Source: Pseudomonas fluorescens (lineage in GTDB: Bacteria; Pseudomonadota; Gammaproteobacteria; Pseudomonadales; Pseudomonadaceae). Taken from it: 64,000 nt of DNA. Within the stretch, counting starts at the first letter, position 1; every line of letters begins with the position of its first letter. This document shows positions 63,042-64,000 of this stretch, piece by piece. The translations under genes were made by a program, and so were the position numbers. The notes beneath the pieces were generated by a model. It worked only from the letters and a program-made list of their open reading frames with translations. It did no database searches and had not been told where the DNA came from. The DNA lies in NCBI GenBank assembly GCA_902825215.1, contig LR782234.1, forward strand, positions 1,922,001 to 1,986,000. Direction: 5' to 3'.

Positions 63042-63129
63042 TGTGGGAGCGAGCCTGCTCGCGAAAGCTGTGGATCAGACAGACATATTTGTCTGACACA
63101 CCGCCTTCGCGAGCAGGCTCGCTCCCACA
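63042..63129. repeat. REPIN (GAGCGAGCCTGCTCGC type)
   Basis: Inverted REP pair directly after the speE stop. Confidence 0.9.
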
Positions 63130-63225
63130 TTGCGTTTTGCGCTGTGTAATCCTTTTGAACCAACTATCGCGGCAAAACGTCCAGATAGAGGTAAGCCCAT
63201 CTACGGGTTGATCGAGGAGGCACTG

Positions 63226-63459
63226 ATGCAAAAGTGGAAAGTCACTTTCGTGGATGATCATGGTGAAATCGTTGATGAAATCTTCGAACGTGAGGAATGC
63301 CCGACCGACGATGAAGCCGCCCGGCTGATCAAGGAAAGGCTCCTTCCGGTGGCTGCCCTGCTGGATATGAACGATCTGGAAGGACGCACCGCCGATGCTG
63401 GCGTTAAAAACCTCAAAACCCAGAACGGCATCGAGATCCGCAGCATCACGCCAATCTGA
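63226..63459 (+). CDS. Small conserved protein, unknown function
   Basis: A 77-residue acidic protein starting MQKWKVTFVDDHGEIVDEIF; GAGGAGG lies before the ATG. No motif, membrane segment or signal peptide is seen. Confidence 0.75.
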   Translation: MQKWKVTFVDDHGEIVDEIFEREECPTDDEAARLIKERLLPVAALLDMNDLEGRTADAGVKNLKTQNGIEIRSITPI

Positions 63460-63670
63460 ACACTTCCTGTCATCTCGTAAACCAGGCCTTGGCAGCGCCG
63501 CTCTCTTGCGGCTACTCTGCAGGGGAGATCAGCGAATGGATCGCTAAGGTCTGGTCTTGTCAGCTACATGCTTGTTCCCGCGCACAACCGCAGCGTTGTC
63601 GAAGTACTTAGGCCACAGGCCCGGGGCGGGAATACGGAAAGTCTATCCATCTATGCGAGGGGGACGATTC

Positions 63671-64000
63671 ATGAGCACAGCCTATCAAGAAGACATCAGC
63701 AGCAATGTTCTGCGCCGCATGAAAGAAGGCGGTTTCGACTTTTCCCGGTTTCATCCCATCGAGTTCTACGCCATTTTCCCGGACGAGGAGCGGGCGCGCA
63801 GGGCGGCAGGCAAATTTCGCGGTGAATCCATCAATGCTCAGGTCAGCGCGCGCGATGATGGCGCCTGGTCGCTGGAACTTAGCAAGGTCATGTACGCAAC
63901 CTATGACGATATCGGTGATTTCGAGCAGGGCTTTTCCGCCGTGGTCGAACCGCTGGGCGGCATCATCGAAGGCTGGGGCGTCAAGCAGGAGGTGCGCAAC
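63671..64000 (+). CDS. rraB: RraB-like ribonuclease E inhibitor, 5' part only
   Basis: The first 110 codons; the gene runs off the window. It starts MSTAYQEDISSNVLRRMKEG and has FHPIEFYAIFPDEE and DDIGDFEQGFSAVVEPLGGI, matching the RraB family, which binds the C-terminal region of RNase E and changes which RNAs it degrades. Read by translating the window end directly, no stop being reached. Confidence 0.85.
   Translation, partial: MSTAYQEDISSNVLRRMKEGGFDFSRFHPIEFYAIFPDEERARRAAGKFRGESINAQVSARDDGAWSLELSKVMYATYDDIGDFEQGFSAVVEPLGGIIEGWGVKQEVRN

Overview
The window is a chromosomal segment of a Pseudomonas, most likely of the P. fluorescens group. The evidence is the high G+C content, the gene families and their order (mtnBDC behind an MFS gene, minCDE next to lpxL, puuD/allA/alc/uraD/puuE with uraH), and many copies of two REP families typical of that group (cores TGTGGGAGCGAGCCTGCTCG and TGTGGGAGCTGGCTTGCCAG). 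No rRNA, tRNA, CRISPR array, prophage or insertion sequence is seen. The segment is nearly all coding and carries 53 called protein genes, the last of them cut by the window edge.

Layout. 0.2-5.3 kb: a c-di-GMP protein (EAL-CBS-GGDEF), the tail-specific protease Prc and a quinone oxidoreductase. 5.4-7.1 kb: an exported protein of lower G+C with two Ig-like repeats. 7.3-13.9 kb: a HAD hydrolase and an ABC uptake operon (ATPase, two permeases, a cytoplasmic alkaline-phosphatase-superfamily enzyme, binding protein) divergent from a GntR/UTRA regulator, with near-palindromic operators between them; this looks like uptake and cleavage of an organophosphorus compound. 14.4-24.8 kb: M20 amidohydrolase, YbiO-like channel, ApeB, RluA-like enzyme, minCDE, lauroyl acyltransferase, patatin. 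25.0-33.9 kb: two tandem Tsx-like outer membrane channels, a urate/xanthine permease, and a full route from urate to glyoxylate and urea (puuD, uraH, uraD, puuE, alc, allA). 34.0-43.1 kb: the most unusual part, four minus-strand genes made of one 1170-residue protein with a hydrophobic translocation-like region and RTX-like repeats, followed by three proteins that are paralogues of each other. 43.3-53.4 kb: LysE exporter, AzgA-type purine permease, a MarR/aminotransferase pair, folE, Smr protein, isochorismatase-like hydrolase, prmB and others. 53.6-64.0 kb: aroC, an MFS carrier coupled to mtnBDC (methionine salvage), acyl-CoA synthetase, ankyrin protein, speE, and a truncated rraB.

Functional links. 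The purine block and the AzgA-type permease 10 kb away share the palindrome TTGTRTACAA in their upstream regions, so one GntR-type regulator encoded outside the window may control both. The two Tsx-like channels beside the urate permease could supply the outer membrane step. The toxin-like block has no immunity, secretion or activation gene that I recognise; its partner genes look like a lineage-specific expansion and are the best candidate for an undescribed system.
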